Notes: a model not told the origin generated them from the sequence alone. 64,000 nucleotides of DNA from Proruminimicrobium sp964487915 (GCA_964487915.1 CAZASN010000001.1:186001-250000), one strand, 5' to 3'; shown: positions 9,169 through 17,903, numbered from the stretch's first letter. A program made the numbers and translations.

Positions 9169-10542
9169 TTATTTTTCCTGAGAAGGATTTTTTAACTTTG
9201 ATTCTGAATCAACAAGAAAGTTGCCGCTTGTTACAACAACATCTCCGTTTTTGAGACCGTTCAAAACTTCATAATAATTCTCTGCTTTTTTTCCGAGTGT
9301 TACTTCATGAGATTCAAGAATATTGTTTGGTTTTGAAAGATAAACTATCTTTCTTAATCCGGTATCAAGCACGGCAGATTCTGGAACCGCTAATTTAGCA
9401 CCTAAATTTTCATTAATGACGGCATTAATAAACATCTCCGGTTTAAGTTTGTTGTTTGGGTTTACAACTTTAACACGAACCTGATTTGTCCGTGTAACGG
9501 AATCCAATACGGGATTAACCGAAACAACTTTTCCGGAAAATTTTTCTCCGGGATATGCAACAGCTTCAATAGTTACCGATTCTCCGGTTTTAACAGAACT
9601 TATCTCGTATTCATATACTGATAAATATGCCCAAATGGTATCGCCGTCTTGAGGAAGATAAAGATTAGTTTCACTTTTTCTTGTTTTTTTAAGATTTTCA
9701 ATTTGTCTGTCAGTCATACCTAACAGTTTTAATTTATTGCGTGAGGCATCCGTCAAACTTTTTGCATTATTTATAACATCAACTAGAGGGGAATCTTTTA
9801 CATTATCCTGAGCATTCAAAGATTGAATAAACTCATCTTGTGTTATAGCCAATTCAGGGTCATAGGCAATTTTTCCGGCAACACGCAAAACTTTAGTTAA
9901 AGGTCTGACTTTAACGATTTCGGTTTTAACGCCTATCATTTGCTGTCTTTCCGGGCTTATCATTACGCCGTCGGTTGATGATGGTTGATCGTCATATACA
10001 GGCACATAATCCATGCCCATAGAATCTTTCATAGCCACAGGCGATGTTTCCTGCGGATTCATCGGATTTCTGTAATAAAGAAGTTTTCTTTTGTTTTCAG
10101 TTTCAACAGAAGCAGATTCCTTAGGATTTTTGTTGCTGATAATTTCTACTACTTTTCCGTTTGTTGTACCTATAACTTCTCCGCACACAGGACAAACAAT
10201 CCTCTCACCGGGTTTTACATAAGAATTAATCGTCATAGGACAATTTTTCATAGTACACTTATGTTCAATACAAACTTCTTCCGCTGTTTTTTCATCAGAC
10301 ATTGCCGACATGTTATCTTGTTTGGAAGATTGATTTTCTATTTTAACCAGTTTCATTCCGCAAATAGGGCAATCGCCGGGTTTATCGGAAGTATAATCAG
10401 TATGCATCGGACAATGATACATAATCTTATTTTGTGCAATAATATTTTGATCTTTAGTATTACCGCATCCGGAAAATAAAAAAAATCCAAGTATTATTAA
10501 AACTATGCCACTGACCGGGAAAAAATGTTTATATATTTTCAT
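9169..10542 (-). CDS. cusB: CusB-type periplasmic adaptor lipoprotein with extra metal-binding domains
   Basis: Membrane-fusion subunit of the Cus pump, 457 residues. The lipobox ends at Cys26 (FSGC), so it is anchored as a lipoprotein. Before the adaptor fold it has three Cys/Met/His-rich modules: a heavy-metal-binding domain (HCPMH...CPICGM, about residues 43-68), a second cysteine module (CTMKNCPM...CPVCG, about 95-125), and the CusB-typical YYRNPM...DSMGMDYVPVY segment (about 155-185). The lipoyl/beta-barrel adaptor regions follow, with a long helical hairpin. In E. coli only the last module is present, so this adaptor carries unusual metal-capturing capacity. It lies between the outer-membrane channel and cusA genes. 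Confidence 0.93.
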   Translation of the reverse strand: MKIYKHFFPVSGIVLIILGFFLFSGCGNTKDQNIIAQNKIMYHCPMHTDYTSDKPGDCPICGMKLVKIENQSSKQDNMSAMSDEKTAEEVCIEHKCTMKNCPMTINSYVKPGERIVCPVCGEVIGTTNGKVVEIISNKNPKESASVETENKRKLLYYRNPMNPQETSPVAMKDSMGMDYVPVYDDQPSSTDGVMISPERQQMIGVKTEIVKVRPLTKVLRVAGKIAYDPELAITQDEFIQSLNAQDNVKDSPLVDVINNAKSLTDASRNKLKLLGMTDRQIENLKKTRKSETNLYLPQDGDTIWAYLSVYEYEISSVKTGESVTIEAVAYPGEKFSGKVVSVNPVLDSVTRTNQVRVKVVNPNNKLKPEMFINAVINENLGAKLAVPESAVLDTGLRKIVYLSKPNNILESHEVTLGKKAENYYEVLNGLKNGDVVVTSGNFLVDSESKLKNPSQEK

Positions 10543-10552
10543 AATAACCTCT

Positions 10553-11830
10553 TTAAAAATTTATTTCAGACCCGACAAGTCTTTCAATATCTGCTAAAGC
10601 TGTTCTAAATTGCAGTATTACATTTAAATATTCTAATTTGAAATTTATTAACATACGCTGGCTGTCAAGAACAGTTAAAAAATCCGATTTATTGGATGCA
10701 TAAGCTTTTATTGAAACATTTACTGCTTCCTTTGCCTGAGGAATAAAAGTGGTTTCATATAATTGTATGAGTTTTTTGTTTGCCGATGCTCTGGCATAAG
10801 CGTCATTGATTTCAAAAAGAATTGAATTTTCTTTTCCTGTGTATTCGGCTTTTAACATTTCAAGTTCAGACTGCATTTCTTTAACGCCAAAAGCTTGTTT
10901 TGTAAAAAACCACAGAGGAACGGTAACTCCTATCATTCCGGACCATTCATCACTTTCCAAACTGCCGTTGGAAAGCATTTGTTTAAATTTGACAGAGAAA
11001 TCAGGCAGATATTCATTATATGAAAGCTTATATGATGATTGTCCTCTTTCAACTGCATATTGGTAAACTTTAAGTTCAGGATTATCGGCTTTAGCCATAC
11101 TGATAAATTCATCTAATGTATGATTAAATTTAATCGGCGGTTCGTCCGAAGGAACTCCAATGTCATTCGTAGGATTTTTATTAAGTAATATATTTAATTT
11201 TGACTGTGTTGTTAAACGTTTTTGTTCAAGAATAATCAGTTCATTATCAGCTTTAGCCAGTTCAACCTGGGCTTTTAGTGCATCAGTCTGAGATCCTTTT
11301 GCAGTAGCATAACGCATAGTTGCTGTCTTTGAAAGATTGTCTAAAATGGTTTTATTTTCTTTATTTAATTCAATTGATTTGTAAATAAAAACAAGTTCTG
11401 AGTAGGTAATTTTAACACGTGATATTATTTCAAGTTTTTTTAATTTATAATTTTCATATGCCATCTTTGCAAATTTTGATGCAATCTTTGCACGCAAATA
11501 TAATTTAGTCGGGAAAGGAATATTTTGGGAAACAGATAAAATATTCATTGGTTCTCCGGTCAACATTCTGTCAGCAGTTATACGGTCGTATTCAAATCCA
11601 AGTTCAAGATCATTTAAACTTGATGCTTGCCGAATGCGTGCATTTGCGGATTCAAAAGCATTTTTTGCATAAATAATCTCTGAATTTGAAGATAACGCTT
11701 CGTTTATAAGAGTAGTAAGAAATGTATTTTGATTGGTTTCGGCATATACCGCTGAAGAAATAAAATAAACGGATAAAAGTAAAACAACTGCTCTGCATGT
11801 TAGCAACCTACAATATATCTTTGTTTTCAC
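10553..11830 (-). CDS. CusC/TolC-like outer-membrane efflux protein
   Basis: A 425-residue outer-membrane factor: a signal peptide to about residue 30 followed by the duplicated TolC-type helical hairpins with long alpha-helical heptads. It should form the exit duct of the tripartite copper/silver pump with CusB and CusA, encoded right behind it. The start is a GTG at 11828-11830 with GAGGG five bases upstream; it is the first gene of the minus-strand operon. I see no clear regulator gene or metal-box operator in front of it, unlike the cad operon. Confidence 0.9.
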   Translation of the reverse strand: MKTKIYCRLLTCRAVVLLLSVYFISSAVYAETNQNTFLTTLINEALSSNSEIIYAKNAFESANARIRQASSLNDLELGFEYDRITADRMLTGEPMNILSVSQNIPFPTKLYLRAKIASKFAKMAYENYKLKKLEIISRVKITYSELVFIYKSIELNKENKTILDNLSKTATMRYATAKGSQTDALKAQVELAKADNELIILEQKRLTTQSKLNILLNKNPTNDIGVPSDEPPIKFNHTLDEFISMAKADNPELKVYQYAVERGQSSYKLSYNEYLPDFSVKFKQMLSNGSLESDEWSGMIGVTVPLWFFTKQAFGVKEMQSELEMLKAEYTGKENSILFEINDAYARASANKKLIQLYETTFIPQAKEAVNVSIKAYASNKSDFLTVLDSQRMLINFKLEYLNVILQFRTALADIERLVGSEINF

Positions 11831-11945
11831 TTAACCCTCACTTCAAAAATAAAAAACAGTATAAAACTTGAATTTTTCGATATATATTTAATTAATGTTG
11901 TAAGTTGAGAATCTGTAAGTAATTTCAAAAGCAATTTTTTAAATT

Positions 11946-11987
11946 AAAACAAACGATTTCTTTGTCATAAGAATAGTTTGTTTTTTT
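11946..11987. terminator. Hairpin with T run upstream of the cus operon
   Basis: AAAACAAAC...ATTTCTT pairs with AAGAATAGTTTGTTTT across a six-base loop, with one mismatch and one bulged base, followed by seven T on the plus strand and T-rich sequence on the minus strand. It may end read-through from the tRNA-Ser side before the cus promoter, or be a relic of deleted genes. No plus-strand gene precedes it. Confidence 0.5.
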
Positions 11988-12155
11988 GAAACGGTCATAA
12001 ATATTTTCCTGACACTATTAATAAATACCTTCCTCAAATATTATGACTATATTCAGTATAGTAAATTATTGTTTGTTGGTCAATGCAGAAAACAAATTTA
12101 AAAATTAAAAAGTGTAGATGTTACGGATAAAACTTTATTGCTAATTCGACTTTAG

Positions 12156-12436
12156 AAAATTTTATGCGGTATTTTGAGTTTAGGCTAGAAGAGAGGATGT
12201 GTGTAGTTGTGCGGATTTGCGAAGCCTGAGCTTGTGCAGACTATCGCGCCAGTGGGCGGTAGCGAGCTGATATATGAAATTAAAGTGGTAATATTTACAC
12301 AGTATTTTGATTTTAGACGAGGCATGAAGTGAAAACTTTTAACTTGCAAAATTTATGCAGTATTTTTGTGTTTCTGCTAGGCGTTGAGGTGTGAATGTGT
12401 ACTGTGAACAGGCGGAGCCGGAAGTACCTGAACACC
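12156..12436. repeat. Three degenerate direct repeats beside tRNA-Ser
   Basis: Units at about 12156-12241, 12289-12331 (truncated) and 12347-12436 share the opening TTTATGCAGTATTTT, then a TAGGC/GACGAGGC block and a TGAGGTGTG-like block. The first and third also share a downstream GCGAAGCC/GCGGAGCC block and a similar end. Outside these blocks they have diverged. They lie in otherwise gene-free DNA and are richer in G than their flanks. No protein-coding frame explains them. A copy number elsewhere in the genome would show whether this is a dispersed repeat family. Confidence 0.6.
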
Positions 12437-12460
12437 GAAACAACAACGCAGAAACAAAAA
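12363..12460. other. Long nested hairpin (possible structured RNA or repeat end)
   Basis: The third repeat is contained in a dyad: GTTTCT...GCGTTG on the left pairs with CAACGCAGAAAC on the right, then further in GGTGT with ACACC, GTACT with AGTAC, and GGC with GCC around a three-base loop. Four nested stems in the same register within 98 bases are unlikely by chance. On RNA it would fold into one rod with internal loops. It ends 15 bases from the 3' end of tRNA-Ser. Confidence 0.6.
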
Positions 12461-12474
12461 AGACAAATAAAAAA

Positions 12475-12561
12475 CGGAAGGAGAGGGATTCGAACCCCCG
12501 GTAGGGAAACCCTACTCTAGTTTTCAAGACTAGCGCCATAAACCAACTCGGCCATCCTTCC
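12475..12561 (-). tRNA. tRNA-Ser (anticodon TGA)
   Basis: Reading the minus strand from 12561: acceptor GGAAGGA pairs with TCCTTCC, the anticodon stem CTAGT/ACTAG encloses the loop CTTGAAA with anticodon TGA, a long variable arm (TAGGG/CCCTA) marks a class II tRNA, and the T loop TTCGAAT is present. It is 87 bases including the discriminator G; CCA is not encoded. It should read UCA and, by wobble, other UCN codons. Confidence 0.96.
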
Positions 12562-12582
12562 TTTGACAAATTAATGCAGTGC

Positions 12583-12611
12583 ATTATACTATTTTTTTTA
12601 TCTTCAAGCAA
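12583..12611 (-). promoter_or_regulatory. Promoter of tRNA-Ser
   Basis: On the minus strand a perfect TATAAT (12588-12583) lies 17 bases after TTGCTT (12611-12606). Transcription would start near 12576, about 15 bases before the mature tRNA. Confidence 0.65.
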
Positions 12612-12623
12612 CAGAGAGGTTAA

Positions 12624-12652
12624 TGTACATTTAAATTAATTTTTTATATAAT
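12624..12652 (+). promoter_or_regulatory. Probable promoter of the malic enzyme gene
   Basis: TGTACA at 12624-12629 and TATAAT at 12647-12652, 17 bases apart, 38 bases before the ATG of the malic enzyme gene. It is divergent from, and about 35 bases away from, the tRNA promoter. The -35 matches consensus at only four of six positions. Confidence 0.55.
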
Positions 12653-12690
12653 TAAACAAGCTGTATCATCGTTATGGAAAGGGAAAAAAT

Positions 12691-14028
12691 ATGAAAAAAA
12701 CAGATACAAAAAAACTTTTAAAAGCGGCAGAAAAACCATCGCAGGACGCAAGAAGACTTCATCCTTTTTACAAGGGTAAAATTGAAATTGTTCCAAAGTG
12801 CAGAGTAAGAGATTTTAATGATTTTGCAATATGGTACAGTCCCGGAGTCGCATCGGTATGCATGGACATACACAAAAATACAGAAATGGTATACGAATAT
12901 ACAAACAAATGGAATACAGTCGCCGTTATAAGCGACGGGACCAGAGTTTTAGGGCTCGGAGATATAGGACCCGAAGCTTCAATGCCTGTTATGGAAGGAA
13001 AAGCTTTGTTGTATAAATATCTCGGCGGAGTAGACGCGTTTCCGGTATGTCTGGGTACGAAAGACCAGCAGGAAATAATAAATACTGTAAAAATTCTTCA
13101 GCCTTCTTTCGGCGGAGTAAATCTTGAGGATATATCGCAGCCGAAATGTTTCCCGATATTGCATACTTTAAGAAAGGAATGCAACATTCCCGTTTGGCAT
13201 GATGACCAGCAGGGTACGGCATTGGTTACGTTAGCAGGATTAATAAACGCATTAAAAGTTGTTAATAAAAAAATCTCTAAAGTTAAAATTGCCCTTATAG
13301 GAGCGGGTTCTGCTAATATATGTATTGCAAGATTGATAATGTTGTATGGAGCAAATCCTGCCAATATTATTATGACAGATTCAAAAGATACATTGCATAA
13401 AGGCAGAACAGAATTGAAATTATCACATCCCGAAAAGTGGGCTATGTGCGTTGATACAAATGGTCTTGGAATACAAGGCGGAGCAAAAGAAGCTATGGAA
13501 AATGCAGACGTTGTTATAGCGTTATCAACGCCGGGACCGGATATAATAAAAAAAGAATGGGTAAATGGCATGGCAAAAAATCCTATAGTTTTTGTATGCG
13601 CAAATCCTGTGCCTGAAATATGGCCGTGGGAAGCAAAAGAGGCCGGAGCCGCAGTTGTGGCGACCGGAAGAAGCGATTTTGAAAATCAGGTTAATAATTC
13701 ACTTGGTTTTCCGGGCGTATTCAGAGGGACTTTAGATGTCAGGGCTAAAACAATAACTGACAATATGTGTATAACGGCCGCATCGGAACTGGCCGCATGT
13801 ATAGCCGACAATAAAATAAAACCGAATAAAATATTGCCGACTATGGACGACTGGCACGTTTATCCGAAAGTTGCCGCCGCCGTAGGAGTAAAAGCGATAA
13901 AAGAAAAAGTTGCCGACAGAAAAATGTCATATGACCAGTTATATAATCAAGCGATGGCTATGATAAAAAGAAGCAGGGCTATTACTTCGGATATGATGAA
14001 AAAAGGTTTTATAAAGAAAGCAAAGTAA
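12691..14028 (+). CDS. NAD(P)-dependent malic enzyme (malate dehydrogenase, decarboxylating)
   Basis: Cytoplasmic enzyme, 445 residues, the short bacterial form. It oxidises malate to pyruvate and CO2. The N-terminal malic domain has the SPGVA motif with its catalytic Tyr just before it, a Lys in GKALLYK, and the metal-binding acidic pair in the WHDDQQGT motif near residue 170. A Rossmann domain follows (GAGSANICIARL, about residues 207-218). The first ~20 residues are Lys-rich. GGAAAGGG upstream serves as ribosome site. With the fumarase genes two genes downstream it links C4 acids to pyruvate. Cofactor (NAD or NADP) cannot be decided with confidence from the sequence. Confidence 0.93.
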   Translation: MKKTDTKKLLKAAEKPSQDARRLHPFYKGKIEIVPKCRVRDFNDFAIWYSPGVASVCMDIHKNTEMVYEYTNKWNTVAVISDGTRVLGLGDIGPEASMPVMEGKALLYKYLGGVDAFPVCLGTKDQQEIINTVKILQPSFGGVNLEDISQPKCFPILHTLRKECNIPVWHDDQQGTALVTLAGLINALKVVNKKISKVKIALIGAGSANICIARLIMLYGANPANIIMTDSKDTLHKGRTELKLSHPEKWAMCVDTNGLGIQGGAKEAMENADVVIALSTPGPDIIKKEWVNGMAKNPIVFVCANPVPEIWPWEAKEAGAAVVATGRSDFENQVNNSLGFPGVFRGTLDVRAKTITDNMCITAASELAACIADNKIKPNKILPTMDDWHVYPKVAAAVGVKAIKEKVADRKMSYDQLYNQAMAMIKRSRAITSDMMKKGFIKKAK

Positions 14029-14048
14029 AAGCTTCAAGCGGAGGTTTT

Positions 14049-15011
14049 ATGAAAAAAATTTTAGGATTATTTGTTATGTTTGTTCTGTCGGTTGTTATTA
14101 GTTCGTGCGGAAAACAAACAAATGAAAATTATTTTTTATCCGATTATGCTAAAAAATTTCAGAATGAGTTTAATAATTACAGCAGACAAATTGATGAAAA
14201 TCCGTCAAATTCCGAAGCATACAGGCAAAGGGCAGAAATAAGGGAAAGGATAGGGGATTATAACGGTTCTCTTGAAGATTTAAAAAAAGCAATAGAATTT
14301 GATGATAAAAATTACCAATTATACTATAGCAAAGCTATGTTGGAAAATAATTTAGCCTATTTTAAAGAGTCATTGCAGAGTTTTGATAAAGTAATAGAAA
14401 TATCGCCTAAGAATTTCAGAGCTTACAGTGACCGAGGACGAGTAAAAGAAAAAATGGGTAATTATGAAGGAGCTCTTGAAGATTTTACGATGGCTATAAA
14501 ATTAAATCCTAATAGTGATGAGGCTTTCTTTTCAAGAGGAAATTTGAAAAACAGAATAGGAGATAAAAAAGGAGCTCTTGCGGATTTTGATAAAGCAATC
14601 GCTATTAATCCGGTCAATATAGAAGCTTACAGGAGCAAAGGATTTACAATAGACGTAAGAGACGGTAATTATAAAGAAGCTGTAGCCGCATTTGAAAAAA
14701 TTACTAAATTAAATCCGAATTCGGCTGATGCGTATGACCTTCTGGGTAATGCCAAAAGGAATTTCGGCGACCGTAAAGGAGCTTTGACTGCCTATAAAAA
14801 AGCCGTTGAATTAAGTCCGAATCATATGTATGTCTATGCAAATATGGCAAGGCTTGAAAGGGAATCGGGAAACAGAAAAGAAGCAATAAAACTTTTTGAA
14901 AAAGCTTTGGAAATAGAACCTAATAATCAGGAATACAAAAATAATATAACAACTTTAAATAGAGAAGAGGAAGCCGTAAAAGAAGTGTCATTGTCTTTAC
15001 ATAAAGATTAA
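14049..15011 (+). CDS. TPR-repeat lipoprotein
   Basis: A 320-residue lipoprotein: a signal peptide ending in the lipobox ISSC with Cys20, followed by about seven to eight tetratricopeptide repeats of 34 residues (A.....G.Y.GA..DF..AI.L.PN pattern) up to a short charged tail. It should sit on the periplasmic face of a membrane as a protein-interaction scaffold. It lies 20 bases after the malic enzyme gene and 3 bases before the fumarase alpha gene, so it is co-transcribed with central-metabolism genes without an obvious functional link. Confidence 0.88.
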   Translation: MKKILGLFVMFVLSVVISSCGKQTNENYFLSDYAKKFQNEFNNYSRQIDENPSNSEAYRQRAEIRERIGDYNGSLEDLKKAIEFDDKNYQLYYSKAMLENNLAYFKESLQSFDKVIEISPKNFRAYSDRGRVKEKMGNYEGALEDFTMAIKLNPNSDEAFFSRGNLKNRIGDKKGALADFDKAIAINPVNIEAYRSKGFTIDVRDGNYKEAVAAFEKITKLNPNSADAYDLLGNAKRNFGDRKGALTAYKKAVELSPNHMYVYANMARLERESGNRKEAIKLFEKALEIEPNNQEYKNNITTLNREEEAVKEVSLSLHKD

Positions 15012-15014
15012 AAG

Positions 15015-15857
15015 ATGCGGCATATAAGAAAAGACGATATTTTACAAAAGATTGAAAATTTATGCGCTGATATAAATTATAATTTATCAGACGACGTTTT
15101 GGCTGCCGTAAATAAAAATATACGAAATAACGGCTCTCTTTCAGACGCTGTTTTAAAAGAGATTGTTGAAAACGCCCAAATCGCAAAAAATGAAAAAATT
15201 GCTCTTTGTCAGGATACCGGAACGGCGAATTTTTTTGTAAGATGCGGTAAAAATATATTTTTTGAAGAGAACTCGGATATATATTCAATTATTGACGAGG
15301 GCGTTAAAAACGGTTATAAAAAATATTGTCTTAGAAAATCAATCGTCGCCGATCCGATTGACAGAATAAATACCGGTACAAACACTCCTGCAAATATTTA
15401 TGTTGATTTTGTTGAAGGCGATAAAATAGAAATAACAATGATTGCAAAAGGCGGAGGAAGCGAAAACGCAAGCGCGTTAAAAATGTTGACTCCTGCCGCC
15501 GGCTGGAACGGAATAAAAGATTTTATTATAGATTCCGTTAAACAGAAAGGGGCAAATGCCTGTCCGCCGTTAATAATAGGCGTGGGTATCGGCGGGGATT
15601 TTGCTTCGGTCGGGTTGCTTGCAAAGAAATCGTTGCTGAGAGATATAGGTTCAAAGAATAAAGATAAAAAATACGATGAAAGAGAAAAAGAACTTTTATC
15701 CGAAATTAACGCTTTAAAAATAGGACCGATGGGATTAGGAGGGGAATGTACGGCTCTAGCCTTATTTATTGAAACAAAACCATGTCATATAGCTTCGCTG
15801 CCGGTTGCGGTAAATATGCAATGTCATTCCCACAGAAAAAAAACGATAATACTATGA
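15015..15857 (+). CDS. fumA: Class I fumarate hydratase, alpha subunit
   Basis: The 280-residue N-terminal half of the oxygen-sensitive [4Fe-4S] fumarase/tartrate dehydratase family, encoded separately from the beta half. Three cysteines expected to hold the cluster are seen: in ALCQDTG (near residue 60), in NACPPLIIGVGIGG (near residue 180) and in GGECTALAL (near residue 245). The KGGGSEN motif is also present. The stop overlaps the beta-subunit start in ATGA. Fumarate/malate interconversion fits the malic enzyme upstream. L(+)-tartrate dehydratase is the alternative and cannot be fully excluded by sequence alone. Confidence 0.9.
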   Translation: MRHIRKDDILQKIENLCADINYNLSDDVLAAVNKNIRNNGSLSDAVLKEIVENAQIAKNEKIALCQDTGTANFFVRCGKNIFFEENSDIYSIIDEGVKNGYKKYCLRKSIVADPIDRINTGTNTPANIYVDFVEGDKIEITMIAKGGGSENASALKMLTPAAGWNGIKDFIIDSVKQKGANACPPLIIGVGIGGDFASVGLLAKKSLLRDIGSKNKDKKYDEREKELLSEINALKIGPMGLGGECTALALFIETKPCHIASLPVAVNMQCHSHRKKTIIL

Positions 15858-16378
15858 AAATAACAATAAAAGAATTATTAACCGATATTGAAAATTATAC
15901 GGCAGGTATGAGGCTTGAATTAACGGGCACTGTTTATACGGCAAGAGATCAGGCGCACAAAAGGCTTGTCGGCTTAATCAAAGATAAAAAAGAACTGCCT
16001 ATAGATTTAAAAAATGCGTGCATATATTATTGCGGGCCGTGTCCGAGCTGTCCTGGTAAAATAATAGGCTCGTGCGGACCTACGACATCTTCCAGAATGG
16101 ATGTTTTTACTCCTGCGATTCTTGATGCGGGCGTAAAAATATTGATAGGCAAAGGGAACAGAAACGGCGATGTTAAATCGTCTTTAATAAAAAATAAAGC
16201 TTTATATCTTCTTGCCACAGGCGGAGCGGGAGCGTTGATTTCAAAAAAAGTTAAATCCGCAAAACTGGTCGCTTTTGAAGATTTAGGGCCGGAAGCCGTT
16301 TACAGACTGGATGTTGAAGATTTTCCGCTTACGGTAGGCATTGACGCTAAAGGCGGAAATATATTTGAGAGGGATTAA
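15854..16378 (+). CDS. fumB: Class I fumarate hydratase, beta subunit
   Basis: A 174-residue product matching the C-terminal domain of class I fumarases, with YTARDQAHKR (substrate-binding Arg/His region), a YYCGP segment, the PTTSSRMD motif and a conserved Lys in the GKGNR stretch. I begin at the ATG at 15854, which overlaps the alpha-subunit stop as ATGA and gives the family's usual N-terminus; a longer frame from 15782 would add 24 unrelated residues. The next gene begins directly after the stop codon. Confidence 0.9.
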   Translation: MKITIKELLTDIENYTAGMRLELTGTVYTARDQAHKRLVGLIKDKKELPIDLKNACIYYCGPCPSCPGKIIGSCGPTTSSRMDVFTPAILDAGVKILIGKGNRNGDVKSSLIKNKALYLLATGGAGALISKKVKSAKLVAFEDLGPEAVYRLDVEDFPLTVGIDAKGGNIFERD

Positions 16379-17149
16379 ATGTTTTTGGCAATAGACATAG
16401 GAAATACAAATATCACGCTTGGTTTATACGGCAAAATGGGAAGCGATATCGTTAAAATATGGCGTATAGCGACTTCTAAGAAAAAAACCGTGGATGAATA
16501 TGCGGTTACAATTCTTGATATTTTTCATTATTCCGGCATAGACGAAAAAAAAGTTTCCGCGATAGCGATTGCAAGCGTAGTGCCTCTTTTGGATAATGTT
16601 TTTGCCGAATTGACTCAGGTTTATTTCGGGAAAAAGGCGTTTTTTATCAACAGTAAAAATTCAGGCGGTTTACAAATTCCGTACGGAAATCCCGAAGACG
16701 TGGGAGCCGACAGAATTGCAGACGCGGTTGCGGCTTATAAAATTTACGGAGGTCCGGATATAGTAATAGATTTCGGAACGGCGACGACTTTTGACTGCAT
16801 AGATTCCAAAGGAAGATATCTCGGCGGAGCAATAGCTCCGGGCCCTGCAATATCGGCGGAATCTTTGGCGCAAAGAACCGCAAAACTTCCGCTCGTAAAC
16901 ATAGAACCCCCGGAAAATGCGATAGGAAAATCAACGGTGGAGTGCATACAATCGGGTTTATATTACGGATATATAGGATTGGTAAAAGAAATTATTTTAA
17001 GGCTTAAAAAGAATCTTGAACCTAAAGTTAATATTATAGCTACCGGCGGACTTGCAACTTTGATTGTTAAAGAAATACCCGAAATCAAACATATTGTGCC
17101 GGAATTAACATTGGAAGGTATAAGAATAATATACCAAAACAAAAAATAA
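16379..17149 (+). CDS. coaX: Type III pantothenate kinase
   Basis: Phosphorylates pantothenate, the first step of coenzyme A synthesis, in the cytoplasm. The 256 residues show the ASKHA fold: an N-terminal DIGNTN phosphate motif (residues 5-10), the GADRIADAVAAY motif near residue 105, the DFGTATTFD motif near residue 125, and GGAIAPG with GLYYGYIGL. The CoaX family needs a monovalent cation. It starts on the base after the fumarase beta stop, so translation is coupled. coaD, a later step of the same pathway, is at 58704. Confidence 0.95.
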   Translation: MFLAIDIGNTNITLGLYGKMGSDIVKIWRIATSKKKTVDEYAVTILDIFHYSGIDEKKVSAIAIASVVPLLDNVFAELTQVYFGKKAFFINSKNSGGLQIPYGNPEDVGADRIADAVAAYKIYGGPDIVIDFGTATTFDCIDSKGRYLGGAIAPGPAISAESLAQRTAKLPLVNIEPPENAIGKSTVECIQSGLYYGYIGLVKEIILRLKKNLEPKVNIIATGGLATLIVKEIPEIKHIVPELTLEGIRIIYQNKK

Positions 17150-17159
17150 AGGAGTTTTT

Positions 17160-17900
17160 ATGAAAAAAATTATTATAGTTTTAATATTGTTTTTTGCCTT
17201 AACATCTTCTTCTTTCGCTTCATCTTTTGACGCTTTTAATACAATGCTTAATGCTGCTCCGACAGATGCTGTTGCCGAACAGTTGTTGAATAATCTTTCT
17301 TCCGATATGGGGTCTTTGATGCTTGGCGGAAATATAGGCGTTTCGGCAAGTCTGGGACTTTCAAAAATAAGATTTAATTTAAAAGTATCCGGAACACGCA
17401 TGGGCAGCGAAATAATGAGAGCAAGCGACAGTGAGATATTATATATGCCTATAATACACGCCGAATTCGGACTGCCTTACAGAATAGACCTGATAGGACG
17501 ATACGGATTCGGATATGATTCAAATATTTACGGATTGGGAGCCAGATACGGATTGTATGAGAGTCAGCTAATAGTGATTCCTTCCGTTTCGGTTCAGGGA
17601 CTTTACAGTATGATGGCCACGCGTTCAAACGGTAATGATTTTGACGCAAATAATATAAGTTTGTCCACGGTTGCGACTTTTGACCAGCTGCCTTTTGTAA
17701 TGCCTTATGCCGGAATAGGATGGAGTAAAACGTCGCTTACTCCCAAATCTTCAAACAGACAGAATATAACCGGTACGGATACGACTATGGGATATACTCT
17801 CGGTATGGCTGCAAATATTTTGATGATAAACGCCGATGTGAGCGTAACATGGTATGATATGATTCCAAATTATACTTTGAGCATAAGCGCAGGATTTTAA
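17160..17900 (+). CDS. Predicted outer-membrane beta-barrel protein, unknown function
   Basis: I do not recognise a named family. The 246-residue product has a clear signal peptide (about residues 1-21), then alternating polar/hydrophobic strands with many Gly, Tyr and aromatic girdle residues, and a terminal Phe, as expected for a barrel recognised by the BAM complex. The AGGAG-like site (AAAGGAG) lies before the ATG. It is 10 bases after coaX and 4 bases before the DGK1/SEC59-like gene. Confidence 0.75.
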   Translation: MKKIIIVLILFFALTSSSFASSFDAFNTMLNAAPTDAVAEQLLNNLSSDMGSLMLGGNIGVSASLGLSKIRFNLKVSGTRMGSEIMRASDSEILYMPIIHAEFGLPYRIDLIGRYGFGYDSNIYGLGARYGLYESQLIVIPSVSVQGLYSMMATRSNGNDFDANNISLSTVATFDQLPFVMPYAGIGWSKTSLTPKSSNRQNITGTDTTMGYTLGMAANILMINADVSVTWYDMIPNYTLSISAGF

Positions 17901-17903
17901 AAA

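Noticed and set aside
12363..12460. Integron attC site as an explanation for the nested hairpin
   Set aside because: I could not fit the R'/R'' core boxes, no integrase is near and no cassette-like genes follow.
1715..12475. Integrative element with attachment repeats at tRNA-Ser
   Set aside because: No copy of the tRNA 3' end was found on the far side of the metal genes and no integrase or transposase gene is present; only a weaker island hypothesis is kept.
12339..12611. A 90-codon minus-strand open frame across tRNA-Ser
   Set aside because: It spans the tRNA gene and its promoter, and its protein resembles nothing; it is an artefact of the tRNA sequence often mis-annotated.
15782..15853. 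Upstream start for the fumarase beta subunit
   Set aside because: It would lie 76 bases inside the alpha gene; the ATGA overlap at 15854 gives the normal N-terminus.
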